From UBA9547 sp043769845 (GTDB lineage: Bacteria > Bacteroidota > Bacteroidia > Cytophagales > UBA9547): DNA of 40,501 nt. This document shows, piece after piece, positions 32,100 through 40,501 of the stretch (position 1 is the stretch's first letter; each line of letters opens with the position of its first letter). The position numbers were made by a program, and so were the translations under genes. The notes below the pieces were generated by a model. That model ran no database searches, was not told the DNA's origin, and was given only the letters and a program-made list of their open reading frames with translations. Location of the stretch: contig JAYVIX010000180.1 of the NCBI GenBank assembly GCA_043769845.1, forward strand, positions 1-40,501. The letters are read 5' to 3'.

Positions 32100-33038
32100 A
32101 TGACCAATTGCCTCATCATAGATGATATGCATCCTGCCATTTTTTCCATTTTGGAATTAGCTGGTGTACATGTAGATTATAAACCTGAGCTTCATAAAAA
32201 TGAAATATTATTAATATTAAATCAGTACCAAGGGATTGTTGTTCGTAGCAAAATCAAACTTGATAAAGCCTTTTTTGCAAAAGCGACCAGTCTGAAATTC
32301 ATTGCAAGAGCTGGTGCTGGTACCGATAATATTGATGTTGAGGAAGCGCAACGATTGGGAATTACAATTCTGAATGCGCCAGAAGGAAACCGAGATGCGG
32401 TGGCCGAACATGCGATAGGTTTGTTGCTGAATCTTCTGAACAGAATTAGAATTTCGGACAAAGAGGTTCGAAATAAAATATGGAAACGCGAGGCCAATCG
32501 AGGGATTGAATTAGGCCATCAGACAGTCGGAATTATTGGTTACGGAAATACAGGAAGGGCTATTTCGAAACGACTTTTAGGTTTTGGATGTGACGTTTTA
32601 GCGTTTGATATTCATGGAATAGAAAATCCAGAAAGTGGAACAAAAGCAGCAGAATTGGAAACTATTATTGCAGAAGCAGATATTCTTAGTTTGCATATTC
32701 CGCTCACTCCAGCGAATAAACATTTGGTCGATGCCGCATTTTTAGCACAATTCAGAAAACCTATTTGGTTGATCAATACAGCAAGGGGCGAATTGGTAAA
32801 AACAGCGGATTTGATTCAGGCTTTGGAAACCAATAAAGTGCTTGGCGCAGGATTGGATGTACTAGAAAACGAAAAATTGGACTCCTTTTCCGAAGAAGAA
32901 AATGCTCAATTTGAACAATTGGCTTCGATGTCAAACGTTATCTTGAGTCCGCATGTAGCTGGTTGGACACACGAATCGTATCAGAAAATAAGTGAAGTAT
33001 TGGGCAGAAAGATTAAGCAGTTTTTGGCAATTGTTTAG
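32100..33038 (+). CDS. D-3-phosphoglycerate dehydrogenase-like 2-hydroxyacid dehydrogenase
   Basis: NAD-dependent D-2-hydroxyacid dehydrogenase of 312 residues. NAD-binding loop GIIGYGNTGRAISKRL (144-159), substrate arginine R229 in INTARGELV, E256 in LDVLENEK and proton-relay H285 in LSPHVAGWTHES. AGAGTDNID (71-79) is the family's N-terminal motif. There is no ACT domain, so if it is a SerA it is the short unregulated kind. It is a single gene between two strong hairpins. Serine synthesis is the most likely role; other 2-hydroxyacids are possible. Confidence 0.85.
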   Translation: MTNCLIIDDMHPAIFSILELAGVHVDYKPELHKNEILLILNQYQGIVVRSKIKLDKAFFAKATSLKFIARAGAGTDNIDVEEAQRLGITILNAPEGNRDAVAEHAIGLLLNLLNRIRISDKEVRNKIWKREANRGIELGHQTVGIIGYGNTGRAISKRLLGFGCDVLAFDIHGIENPESGTKAAELETIIAEADILSLHIPLTPANKHLVDAAFLAQFRKPIWLINTARGELVKTADLIQALETNKVLGAGLDVLENEKLDSFSEEENAQFEQLASMSNVILSPHVAGWTHESYQKISEVLGRKIKQFLAIV

Positions 33039-33073
33039 TTCAAAGTTCAATCACGTTGAACTTTGAACTAAAC
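33033..33073. terminator. Perfect 18-bp hairpin at the dehydrogenase stop codon
   Basis: Arms 33033-33050 and 33056-33073 are exact reverse complements with a five-base loop. The left arm contains the gene's own TAG. The GTTCAAAGTTCAA words are those of the hairpin after ppk1. No T-run follows. Confidence 0.75.
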
Positions 33074-33437
33074 ATCACTCCTTCACAATCTTTGAAAAGT
33101 TGCGCTTTGTAACAATTAATATACTTCTAAATACAAGTAAAATCATAATATATTTAGGTTTATTTTTCTAATAGCTTTCCGTACAAAACAAATATATACC
33201 GGAATATTCAATTGGGTAATTGTTTAAAAAAACCATGTACCACAAGTTTGTCCTGAAATGAGGTAGTTCAGGAAGATTATTCACATATATAATACTCTAT
33301 ACCTAGGTTTACAGTAAGTTTTTTTTGCATGGGAAGAAATGTAAAAACAGAAAATTAGGGAAGTCATAAGAATGCTCTTTTTTGGAGTTATTTTAAAATA
33401 CTAATAGCGTTTAAAAATAGTTAATTCTGAAAAACGA
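33074..33437. other. AT-rich gene-free stretch
   Basis: 364 bases between the dehydrogenase and the convergent DUF151 gene. I see no reading frame with coding character and no consensus promoter. Only a small 7-bp hairpin (TCCTGAA at 33251 with TTCAGGA at 33267) and a run of eight T near 33317-33328 stand out. A small RNA cannot be excluded by reading. Confidence 0.5.
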
Positions 33438-34052
33438 TTAGTTTCTCTTGTTCAGCTCGTCACGAAGTTTGGCTGCATTTTCATAATCTTCATTTTTCAA
33501 AGCATCCTCAAGCATCGTTTTCAATTGCTCGTTGTTAAGGTCTTTGATTTGATCCGATTTTTCTGCGATTTGTTTTACCTGTTTCGTTCCTTTTCTAGAT
33601 TTTTTTTCGGATGGAGTTTCCGAACTATTGTCGTCCGAGATATCTGAGAGCAAAATACCCGCTTCCGACATGATAGATTCTACGGTGTAGATGGGTACAT
33701 TGAAACGTAAACCAATCGCAATTGCATCAGAAGGTCTAGCATCAATTTCGGAATGCGACCTACCATCGGTACAAATTACTTTGGCATAGAAAACGCCTTC
33801 TTTTAGGTCTGAAATGACGATTTCCTCTACATAAAAATTAAAACTTGCTGAAAAAGATTTGAATAAATCATGCGTCATTGGTCTATTCGGCACTATTTTT
33901 TCAATTTCAATCGCAATTGCCTGAGCTTCAAACATCCCAATTATAATCGGAAGTCTGCGATTGCCGCCTTCTTCGCCCAAAACCAAGGCAAATGAGCCAG
34001 TCTGAGACTGGCTAGATGATAATCCTAATATTTCGAGCTTGATCTTATCCAC
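33438..34052 (-). CDS. Bifunctional nuclease (DUF151) with UVR tail
   Basis: A 204-residue protein. The DUF151 domain (1-130) shows LGEEGGNRRLPIIIGMFEAQ, RPMTHDLFKSF and SEIDARPSDAIAIGLRFNVP. After a Ser/Lys-rich linker (about 137-168) a C-terminal UVR motif (NEQLKTMLEDALKNEDYENA, AKLRDELNKR) resembles the UvrB/UvrC contact motif. Members have been described as nucleases acting on DNA and RNA, and the UVR tail suggests a protein partner in repair or stress. It is last in the fatty-acid group, 50 bases after accC. Confidence 0.88.
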   Translation of the reverse strand: MDKIKLEILGLSSSQSQTGSFALVLGEEGGNRRLPIIIGMFEAQAIAIEIEKIVPNRPMTHDLFKSFSASFNFYVEEIVISDLKEGVFYAKVICTDGRSHSEIDARPSDAIAIGLRFNVPIYTVESIMSEAGILLSDISDDNSSETPSEKKSRKGTKQVKQIAEKSDQIKDLNNEQLKTMLEDALKNEDYENAAKLRDELNKRN

Positions 34053-34102
34053 TTTAGGCGAGTATATTTATGAATAATTATTAATATATATTATCGAATC
34101 GT

Positions 34103-35449
34103 TTATTTTAAACTATCGAAATCAAACGTTTCAAGATATTTGGTGGTAAAGTTACCTGATTTAAATCCTACATCGTCCATTAGTTTCAGATGGAAAGGAA
34201 TGGTCGTTTTTACGCCTTCAATCACAAATTCTTGCAGACAACGCTTCATTCTGCTAAGCACCTCGGCTCTGGTTTCGCCAGTGACAATTAGTTTAGCAAT
34301 CATTGAATCGTAATTAGGAGGAATCGTGTAGCCTGTATAAACATGAGAATCGACCCTAACTCCTTTTCCTCCAGGGAAATGTAATTGAGTAATTTTTCCT
34401 GCTGAAGGTCTAAAGCCATGAGCTGGATCTTCTGCATTAATTCTCACTTCCATCGAGCAGCGTTTTGGAACTAAAGTTCCAAAACTTAGTTTTTCGCCAG
34501 AAGCAACCAGTATTTGTTGTTTAACTAGGTCTGTATCAGTTACATCTTCTGTCACGGGATGTTCTACTTGGATACGAGTGTTCATTTCCATGAAATAGAA
34601 CTTGTTGTATTTATCAACAAGAAATTCTATTGTTCCTGCACCTTCGTAATTGATGGCTTTAGCTCCTTTGATGGCAGCGTCACCCATTGCTTTTCTTAGT
34701 TCATCGGTCATGATAGGCGAAGGAGCCTCTTCTACCAATTTCTGATGCCTACGTTGTATACTGCAATCTCTTTCGGAAAGGTGAACTACGTTTCCGTGTT
34801 TATCTCCAAAAATCTGAATTTCAATATGACGAGGTTCCACCACAAATTTTTCAAGATACAAACCATCGTTCGAAAACGAAGCACCAGCTTCTTGCTTGGC
34901 ATCGTTCCATGCTTTTTCAAACTCCGAATCTTCATTGATGATACGCATTCCACGTCCGCCACCACCAGCCGTAGCTTTTAGGATAACAGGATAACCAATT
35001 TCTTCTGCAATCTTTTTTCCTTCTGCGATATTCTCCAAAAGTCCTTCTGAACCTGGTACTGTAGGCACATTGGCTTTTTTCATATAGGCTTTGGCAGTTG
35101 CCTTGTCACCCATTGAATTAATCATTTCAGGACTTGGACCTATAAATTTGATTTTATAGTCTTGGCAAATTTTAGAGAATTCGGCATTCTCAGACAAAAA
35201 GCCATAGCCTGGATGAATCGCGTCCGCATTAGTTATTTCTGCCGCAGCAATGATATTAGGAATACTTAAATAAGATTGAGAACTTAATGCAGGACCGATG
35301 CAAACTGCTTCGTCTGCAAATTTGATATGCAAGCTTTCTTTGTCAGCAGTAGAATATACCGCTACCGTCTTGATTCCTAGTTCTTTGCACGCTCTAATTA
35401 CCCTAAGGGCTATTTCGCCTCTATTGGCAATCAATACTTTTTTAAACAC
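34103..35449 (-). CDS. accC: Biotin carboxylase subunit of acetyl-CoA carboxylase
   Basis: ATP-grasp enzyme that carboxylates the biotin on AccB. The GTG at 35449 gives VFKKVLIANRGEIALRV, the usual N-terminus (448 residues); a TTG at 35470 would add seven residues. Signatures: HPGYGFLSENAEF, KATAGGGGRGMR (Gly-rich ATP loop), HIEIQIFGDKHGN, ERDCSIQRRHQKL, MNTRIQVEHPVTE. It follows accB by 54 bases. The carboxyltransferase genes accA and accD are not in the window. Confidence 0.96.
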   Translation of the reverse strand: MFKKVLIANRGEIALRVIRACKELGIKTVAVYSTADKESLHIKFADEAVCIGPALSSQSYLSIPNIIAAAEITNADAIHPGYGFLSENAEFSKICQDYKIKFIGPSPEMINSMGDKATAKAYMKKANVPTVPGSEGLLENIAEGKKIAEEIGYPVILKATAGGGGRGMRIINEDSEFEKAWNDAKQEAGASFSNDGLYLEKFVVEPRHIEIQIFGDKHGNVVHLSERDCSIQRRHQKLVEEAPSPIMTDELRKAMGDAAIKGAKAINYEGAGTIEFLVDKYNKFYFMEMNTRIQVEHPVTEDVTDTDLVKQQILVASGEKLSFGTLVPKRCSMEVRINAEDPAHGFRPSAGKITQLHFPGGKGVRVDSHVYTGYTIPPNYDSMIAKLIVTGETRAEVLSRMKRCLQEFVIEGVKTTIPFHLKLMDDVGFKSGNFTTKYLETFDFDSLK

Positions 35450-35503
35450 AGTCGTGGTATTAATTAACAAATAATTAATCTAAAAGAAGGAAGTGAAAAT
35501 GCA

Positions 35504-35986
35504 CTACGAAGGATCTACCAAAAACAATGGTTGATCGTACTCAATAGGGGTTGCGTTTTCTACCAATATTTTGACAATTCGTCCTGCAATATCGGACTCG
35601 ATTTCATTGAACAATTTCATTGCTTCAATGATACAAACAGTCTGACCTTTGCTTACCACATCCCCTATATTTACAAATGCATCAGAATCAGGATTGGAAG
35701 TACGATAAAACGTACCAATCATTGGTGATTTTATCGTTAAATATTTATTGTCTTCGGAAGCCGATTTTGCTGATTCGGCAGATTTAGCGTCAGTTTGTAC
35801 CGATTGTATCTGTGGTAAACTTTGAAGAACCGAAGGAAGATTTTGCACTTGTGGCATTGTATAAGTTGCTGCAACTGCGGCATCTCTTTTTACAGACATT
35901 TTGTACAAATCCGTTTCAATGCTTACTTCGGCAAGTCCTGATTTTGCAATGAAATCTAATAGTTCTTGAAATTCTTTTGGTTTCAT
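35504..35986 (-). CDS. accB: Biotin carboxyl carrier protein
   Basis: Carries biotin for acetyl-CoA carboxylase. The 160 residues include an N-terminal helix (MKPKEFQELLDFIAKSGLAE), an Ala/Gln/Ser-rich linker (about 36-80) and the lipoyl-like biotin domain with EAMKLFNE, biotinylated K124. It lies between efp and accC in the same direction. Confidence 0.97.
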   Translation of the reverse strand: MKPKEFQELLDFIAKSGLAEVSIETDLYKMSVKRDAAVAATYTMPQVQNLPSVLQSLPQIQSVQTDAKSAESAKSASEDNKYLTIKSPMIGTFYRTSNPDSDAFVNIGDVVSKGQTVCIIEAMKLFNEIESDIAGRIVKILVENATPIEYDQPLFLVDPS

Positions 35987-36066
35987 GGTATTTTGAGGCT
36001 TAGCCTTTATGTCTAATACTTAGTACGATGCTCAATTTTATGACAAAAAAATGAGAAAACCAGTTC

Positions 36067-36630
36067 TTATTTTACTCTTTCAGAATATGAACCGTCTCTT
36101 GTGTCAACTTTGATTATTTCATCTTGATCTATAAACATGGGAACCAAAATATTGGCTCCAGTTTCTAGTGTAGCCTGTTTCATCGCATTGTTGGCTGTAT
36201 TCCCTTTTACAGCAGGTTCGCTGTACGTTATTTTAAGGATTACAAATGGAGGCAATTCACACGAAATAGGTCTTTCGGTTTCTGCATGAAAAAGAATGTT
36301 TACTTCTTGTCCATCCTTCAAAAAGCGATGTGCTTCTACCAATTTTTCACTTAGAACTACTTGCTCGAAATTTTCGCTATCCATGAAATTAAATCCACTT
36401 TCGTCTTTATACAAAAACTGGTGTGGACGAGTTTCAATTCTAGCGGTTTCTACTTTTACTCCTGCATTGAAAGTGTTGTCAATTACTTTTCCAGTAGTCA
36501 GACTTTTCAATTTGGTTCTGACAAATGCGGGGCCTTTTCCTGGTTTTACGTGCTGAAAATCAACTATTGTAAAAAGGTCGTGATTGAATACTAAACACAA
36601 GCCGGTTTTAAAATCTGCCGTTGATGCCAT
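36067..36630 (-). CDS. efp: Translation elongation factor P
   Basis: Relieves ribosome stalling at proline runs. The 187-residue, three-domain protein has KPGKGPAFVRTKLKSL with the tip lysine K32 (equivalent to K34 of E. coli). The modifying enzymes are not in the window. It lies eight bases after fabH, so translation and fatty-acid genes share a transcript. The C-terminal GDGSYSERV-like ending (DTRDGSYSERVK) is standard. The Pro-Val-Pro-rich IF-2 linker of this genome is a likely client, by inference. Confidence 0.97.
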   Translation of the reverse strand: MASTADFKTGLCLVFNHDLFTIVDFQHVKPGKGPAFVRTKLKSLTTGKVIDNTFNAGVKVETARIETRPHQFLYKDESGFNFMDSENFEQVVLSEKLVEAHRFLKDGQEVNILFHAETERPISCELPPFVILKITYSEPAVKGNTANNAMKQATLETGANILVPMFIDQDEIIKVDTRDGSYSERVK

Positions 36631-36638
36631 ACTTTTAA

Positions 36639-37637
36639 TTACGAATTATATGCCCATTTTAAGTAACAAGCTCCCCAAGTGAATCCACCTCCGAAAGCTG
36701 CCATTATGATGTTGTCCCCTTTTTTAAATTGCTTTTCAAAATCCCAAAGAACCAATGGAATAGTAGCAGCAGTAGTGTTTCCGTATTTTTCGATATTTAC
36801 CAACACCTTCTCACTTCCTACTCCCATTCTCTCGGCAGTGGCATCTATGATTCTTTTATTGGCTTGGTGTGGCACCAAATAGGAAACATCATTTGCAGTA
36901 AGCTGATTACGTTCCATGATTTCAGCTGCAACGTTCGACATGTTCGTCACGGCAAACTTAAATACAGTCGCACCTTCCTGATACATGTAATGCTCTCTGT
37001 TTTCTAGCGTTTTGATCGAAGCGGGTCTTCTACTTCCTCCTGCCTTTAAATGCAGATAAGGCAAACCAGAACCATCTGTTTTCAAGATACTATCATAAAT
37101 ACCATTTTCATCCGTACTAGGCTCTAGCATTACAGCTGCAGCTCCGTCTCCAAAAATGATACATGTTTTGCGGTCTTGATAATCAATGATAGAAGACATT
37201 TTGTCAGCACCTACCACAATTACTTTCTTATATTTCCCTGTCTCAATAAATTGAGAACCAGTTACTAATCCATAAAGAAAACCAGAGCAAGCAGCTTGCA
37301 GGTCGAAACTAAATGCATTGGTAGCTCCTACCATGTCGCAAATCAAATTTGCAGTGGCTGGGAATATAAAATCGGGAGTGACAGTGGCACATAAGATCAT
37401 GTCCACTTCTTTGGGGTCAGTGTTGGTTTTGGCTAAAAGTTCTTTTACTGCTTTTGCGCACATATGGGAAGTTCCCATACCTTCCCCTTTTAATATTCTT
37501 CGTTCTTTTACGCCTGTCCGAGAGGTAATCCACTCATCATTCGTATCGACAATTTTTTCTAATTCTTTGTTGGTAAGAATATAATCTGGAACATGTCCTC
37601 CAACGCCAGTAATGGCAGCTCTTATTTTTCCTGACAT
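36639..37637 (-). CDS. fabH: Beta-ketoacyl-ACP synthase III
   Basis: Starts fatty-acid synthesis by condensing acetyl-CoA with malonyl-ACP. The 332-residue thiolase-fold enzyme has the catalytic triad C117 (QAACSGFLYG), H257 (LVPHQANKRI) and N287 (YGNTTAATIP), and the WITSRTGVKERR motif at 36-47. ATG at 37637 is standard. It follows plsX by ten bases, the common plsX-fabH pair. Confidence 0.97.
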   Translation of the reverse strand: MSGKIRAAITGVGGHVPDYILTNKELEKIVDTNDEWITSRTGVKERRILKGEGMGTSHMCAKAVKELLAKTNTDPKEVDMILCATVTPDFIFPATANLICDMVGATNAFSFDLQAACSGFLYGLVTGSQFIETGKYKKVIVVGADKMSSIIDYQDRKTCIIFGDGAAAVMLEPSTDENGIYDSILKTDGSGLPYLHLKAGGSRRPASIKTLENREHYMYQEGATVFKFAVTNMSNVAAEIMERNQLTANDVSYLVPHQANKRIIDATAERMGVGSEKVLVNIEKYGNTTAATIPLVLWDFEKQFKKGDNIIMAAFGGGFTWGACYLKWAYNS

Positions 37638-37647
37638 TTACGTTTAG

Positions 37648-38598
37648 CTAAATACTTGCCTTACTGAATGCTTCTTTTATTTTTTTTGATACTTCAGATT
37701 TAGCAATTCTTTGAGAAAGAAAAATCATCTGTTTAACAGCTTCTGGTGTTGAAGAGCCGTGTCCAATAATTACATTGCCGTTCACACCTAATATAGGACT
37801 TCCGCCAACTGATTGCCAATTGAACATGTCAATGAATTTATCTGTAAAGCCCCGTTTTGCCATTAAAGGATAAACTGCTTCGGCAGATTTCAAGATGACA
37901 TTACCCGTAAATCCATCACAAATCATTACATCAGACTTGTCGTTATAGATATCACGGCCTTCAATATTTCCTACAAAATTGATCGAAGTATTTTGTTTTA
38001 ACAACTGATAAGTAGCTTGCGTCAAAAGAGAACCTTTTTGCTCTTCTTCGCCTACGTTTATTAGCCCCACTTTCGGATTTTCGATACCATAGAGGTCTGT
38101 TGCAAAAATGCTGGCCATTTCTGCAAATTGAACCAAAACTTCTGGTTTACAATCCGCATTGGCACCTACATCCATCAAGATACCGTATCTGCCATTTTCT
38201 TTGGGAATGAAACCTGCTATCCCTGGGCGCAATACGCCTTCGCTAGGTTTGATAGTAAACATAGCACCTACAAGCATTGCGCCAGTGTTACCAGCACTAC
38301 AGAAAACGTCTGCATTTCTGGTAGCCAAAAGCGTAAAGCCTTTTACGATGCTAGAATCTCTTTTTTGGGGTACGGCTTTGGTAGGAGACTCATCCATACC
38401 AATAACTTCAGAAGCATGAATCACCTGGATATTTTCAGGTTTGCCACCTAAGGAAGCGAATGTTGAATTTATCACATCTTCCAAGCCAATCAAGAGTAGA
38501 GAAGTGTCAGCAGACAATTCTCTACTTGCTAGAATAGCTCCTTCGACAACCACGCTTGGTGCGTAGTCGCCTCCCATTGCATCTACTGCAATCTTCAT
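37648..38598 (-). CDS. plsX: Phosphate acyltransferase PlsX
   Basis: Makes acyl-phosphate from acyl-ACP for phospholipid synthesis. The 316 residues start MKIAVDAMGGDYAPSVVVEG, with DESPTKAVPQKRDSSIVKGF, AGNTGAMLVGAMF and CDGFTGNVILKSAEAVYPLM. It lies 18 bases after rpmF, as in many bacteria, tying lipid synthesis to ribosome production. No FapR-like operator was recognised. Confidence 0.97.
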   Translation of the reverse strand: MKIAVDAMGGDYAPSVVVEGAILASRELSADTSLLLIGLEDVINSTFASLGGKPENIQVIHASEVIGMDESPTKAVPQKRDSSIVKGFTLLATRNADVFCSAGNTGAMLVGAMFTIKPSEGVLRPGIAGFIPKENGRYGILMDVGANADCKPEVLVQFAEMASIFATDLYGIENPKVGLINVGEEEQKGSLLTQATYQLLKQNTSINFVGNIEGRDIYNDKSDVMICDGFTGNVILKSAEAVYPLMAKRGFTDKFIDMFNWQSVGGSPILGVNGNVIIGHGSSTPEAVKQMIFLSQRIAKSEVSKKIKEAFSKASI

Positions 38599-38616
38599 TA
38601 AGCCTAAAAATGAAAA

Positions 38617-38808
38617 TTAAACAGAAGCAGCTTTGTCAATCACCACTTTACCTTTGTAGTAAAGTTTTCCTTCGTGCCAATGCGCTCTATGATAAAGGTG
38701 TGGCATTCCAGTAGTAGGACAGATTGATATCGCCTTGTCAGCTACCTTGTGATGGCTCCTTCTTTTGTCTCTTTTTGCTTTAGAGGTTCTATGCTTGGGA
38801 TGTGCCAT
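38617..38808 (-). CDS. rpmF: 50S ribosomal protein L32
   Basis: 63-residue protein of the large subunit: MAHPKHRTSKAKRDKRRSHH, then ICPTTGMPHLYHRAHWHEG. The zinc-ribbon positions are mostly lost: only one Cys remains and the later positions are His, so this is a variant not expected to bind zinc in the usual four-Cys way. It sits between DUF177 and plsX. Confidence 0.97.
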   Translation of the reverse strand: MAHPKHRTSKAKRDKRRSHHKVADKAISICPTTGMPHLYHRAHWHEGKLYYKGKVVIDKAASV

Positions 38809-38822
38809 TTTTCTTGTCTATT

Positions 38823-39350
38823 TTAATTATCCTTGAGTTTCAATAATACTTTCCATCTTGGGTCTATATCACCTTCGATGTCACTGTTTTTGTACGTTTC
38901 TGTCTGATACACCAAGGGATCTTGATCGTCAGCACTTGCTTGTTCCCTAAATCTTGGATGCAGTTTTTTATAAGGTATTTCTAGCCCTATGTATTCATAG
39001 ATATATCTGGACAAATCAAGATGCAACGTGTCGTACGTGATGGTCTCTATTTCATCACCCACTTCTTCATTTGCTTCACCATAACGCACAATCAATTCCT
39101 TTTCTGTGTGTATGTAATGCTCAAATTCATCCAAAGAACGGTCGCATATCAACTTTACATTGCCTTTAATGAGGAAATTGATTTTAAAAAAATCATTATT
39201 TTTCTCAATAGCAACATGAGCTAACAGGTGGCCTCTGTCTACTAAACTACTTTCCAATACCTGAAAGAACGAATCATCTACAACAAAGTCGTAAAGGTGT
39301 TTCCCGATTTTTAGTTGAAATATCTCAACTTCAAAGTTTTTCAAGCCCAT
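38823..39350 (-). CDS. DUF177 (YceD-family) protein
   Basis: The ATG at 39350 gives 175 residues starting MGLKNFEVEIFQLKIGKHLY. The longer frame (to 39404) would translate across the -7 element at 39371 and is rejected. IKGNVKLICDRSLDEFEHYI is the family core; the second cysteine of the usual CxRC-like motif is absent. The acidic end DSDIEGDIDPRWKVLLKLKD is typical. YceD proteins act in 23S rRNA metabolism in plants and bacteria. It is first in the group ahead of rpmF, the usual neighbour. Confidence 0.88.
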   Translation of the reverse strand: MGLKNFEVEIFQLKIGKHLYDFVVDDSFFQVLESSLVDRGHLLAHVAIEKNNDFFKINFLIKGNVKLICDRSLDEFEHYIHTEKELIVRYGEANEEVGDEIETITYDTLHLDLSRYIYEYIGLEIPYKKLHPRFREQASADDQDPLVYQTETYKNSDIEGDIDPRWKVLLKLKDN

Positions 39351-39370
39351 ACGAATTTGAAATAAGAGCG

Positions 39371-39378
39371 CAAATTTA
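39371..39378 (-). promoter_or_regulatory. -7 element of the DUF177-rpmF-plsX-fabH promoter
   Basis: Minus strand TAAATTTG, exact TAnnTTTG, 21 bases before the DUF177 ATG. No good TTTG lies at the right distance; the nearest, at 39407-39404, would need a 25-base spacer. Confidence 0.5.
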
Positions 39379-39460
39379 GAAATATAATTTCTAAATAAAA
39401 ACACAAAAGTTTGCCTTTATTTGAAAGTCTAATTGAAAAGACTGTTTTAACTTATTGATT

Positions 39461-40501
39461 TTGAAAAAGTGTTTCCGTTTTCTGCTGATTGCGCCAGCTT
39501 TACTTTTTGACTTTATCACCTCGATTCGTAATCAAATGTACGATCGGGGGATTTTAAAATCAAACAGTGCTGATGTCTTGACTTTATGTGTTGGTAATGT
39601 GCGAGTTGGAGGAACCGGAAAATCTCCTTTTGTGGAATATTTGGTTTACTATTTTATGGAAAAACAACTCAAAATAGCAACACTTAGTCGTGGATATGGT
39701 CGAAAAACAAAAGGTTTTTTACAAGCCAAACATGGTCATACTGCCTATGATTTGGGAGATGAGTCATATCAATATTTTAAGAAATTTAAAAATGAAATGA
39801 ATGTTTTTGTTGGAGAGAACCGAGTAAATGCAGTAAATGAAATCCGAAAAATGAATCTTGGACTTGATCTAATCGTCCTAGACGATGCTTTTCAGCATAG
39901 AGCCTTAAAAGCTGATTACAATATTGTGCTAACGGAATTTAACAGGCCTTTTTACGAAGACTCTGTTATGCCACATGGTCGCTTGCGCGAATCTCGTAAA
40001 GGTGTTTCAAGAGCCAACGCAATTATTGTAACTAAATGTCCTGACAGTATGCAAAATGAGGAGATAGAGCGTGTTACAAAAAAATGTCAAAAGTATTCAG
40101 GAATTAAAACTCCTGTTTATTTTACCAAAATTGCGTATTCAAAACCTATCTCATTGTTTGGAAAAGAACTTGGACTAATTGACAATCAACCAGTTGTTCT
40201 TCTTTCGGGTATCGACAACCCTGTCCCATTTTTTCAATACTGCAAGCACAATTATAAGGTGGTCGAGGAATTAAGATTTCCAGATCATCATAATTTTACG
40301 GACAATGAGCTAAAGCATGTCGAGGAAACGGTTTTGAAAGCGTCAAAAGGAAATGCCGTTTTGCTCACTACCGAAAAAGATGCTTCTCGGATTGCGTTTT
40401 TAAGAGAGAAGCTTAGTAAAATTTCGGTTTATTATCTGCCCATAAAAATTCATTTTTTGCAAAACGAAACCGCTTTCAAGAACCAATTGGACAATTGGAC
40501 T
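39461..40501 (+). CDS. lpxK: Tetraacyldisaccharide 4'-kinase, partial at 3' end
   Basis: Phosphorylates lipid A precursor at the inner membrane. The frame is open from TTG 39461 to the last base (347 codons), with no stop, so the end is outside; the family has about 340-370 residues, so little is missing. An N-terminal membrane anchor (FRFLLIAPALLFDFI) precedes the Walker A loop GGTGKS (50-55). Further family marks: TLSRGYGRKTKGF, VLDDAFQHRALKADYNIVL, PHGRLRESRKGVSRANAIIV, FPDHHNFT and LLTTEKDASRI. The next Met (residue 26) would remove the anchor, so TTG is preferred. Divergent from DUF177. Confidence 0.95.
   Translation, partial: MKKCFRFLLIAPALLFDFITSIRNQMYDRGILKSNSADVLTLCVGNVRVGGTGKSPFVEYLVYYFMEKQLKIATLSRGYGRKTKGFLQAKHGHTAYDLGDESYQYFKKFKNEMNVFVGENRVNAVNEIRKMNLGLDLIVLDDAFQHRALKADYNIVLTEFNRPFYEDSVMPHGRLRESRKGVSRANAIIVTKCPDSMQNEEIERVTKKCQKYSGIKTPVYFTKIAYSKPISLFGKELGLIDNQPVVLLSGIDNPVPFFQYCKHNYKVVEELRFPDHHNFTDNELKHVEETVLKASKGNAVLLTTEKDASRIAFLREKLSKISVYYLPIKIHFLQNETAFKNQLDNWT

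Noticed and set aside
39351..39404. Upstream start for the DUF177 gene
   Set aside because: The added codons contain a perfect promoter -7 element.
1..40501. CRISPR arrays, tRNA or rRNA genes, phage or complete insertion sequences
   Set aside because: Looked for on both strands; no regularly spaced direct repeats, no cloverleaf with a CCA-type end that I could recognise, no transposase or integrase motifs.

Overview
The window reads as chromosomal DNA of a gliding-type Bacteroidota, most likely of the order Cytophagales. Evidence: gldB and gldD lipoprotein genes, a fragment of a T9SS type-B (CHU_C) sorting domain, the Bacteroidota-specific 30-residue MPCGKKRK peptide next to rng, promoters of the TTTG-N(17-20)-TAnnTTTG type, hardly any Shine-Dalgarno sequences, and AT-rich intergenic DNA. 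No tRNA, rRNA, CRISPR array, phage or complete insertion sequence was seen.

Layout. 1-2139: polyphosphate kinase ppk1. 2161-5894 (minus): sigma-54 rpoN, an ABC-3 metal permease and a GT39-like membrane glycosyltransferase. 6058-8483: a GT4-type glycosyltransferase overlapping a Wzx-like flippase. 8473-10635 (minus): DsbD-type thiol-disulfide interchange lipoprotein. 10745-11178 (minus): remnant of an HTH regulator. 11370-13443: coaX and an outer-membrane protein, ended by a very strong hairpin. 13549-15401: a graveyard of four broken genes (DUF2490 barrel, DUF4956 membrane protein, secreted E-set/starch-binding-like protein, CHU_C protein). 15461-16927 (minus): TlpA-like thioredoxin. 17159-18867: grpE-dnaJ. 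19223-19864: FkbM methyltransferase. 19964-22169 (minus): gldD, ssb, mutY. 22306-26313: HU, TPR protein, mS38-like peptide, rng, gldB. 26408-26881 (minus): dps. 27139-31890: rimP-nusA-infB behind a near-consensus promoter and a terminator-like leader hairpin. 32100-33038: 2-hydroxyacid dehydrogenase. 33438-39350 (minus): DUF177-rpmF-plsX-fabH-efp-accB-accC-DUF151, linking ribosome and fatty-acid synthesis. 39461-end: lpxK, running off the window.

Most of the window is well-conserved housekeeping DNA. The part that does not fit is 10.7-19.2 kb: several accessory genes carry single-base frameshifts, nonsense codons and truncated ends while every essential gene around them is intact. The DUF4956 and DUF2490 remnants overlap in an ATGACTAA junction, so they were once a translationally coupled operon. 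Relatives of these families usually travel with a VTC-type polyphosphate polymerase and a secreted CotH-like protein, so the graveyard may be what is left of such a locus. I found no convincing new defence or mobile system. The best leads are the decayed operon, the attenuator-like leader of rimP-nusA-infB, the palindrome over the dsbD promoter, and small dispersed repeats that have been taken into the dsbD reading frame.
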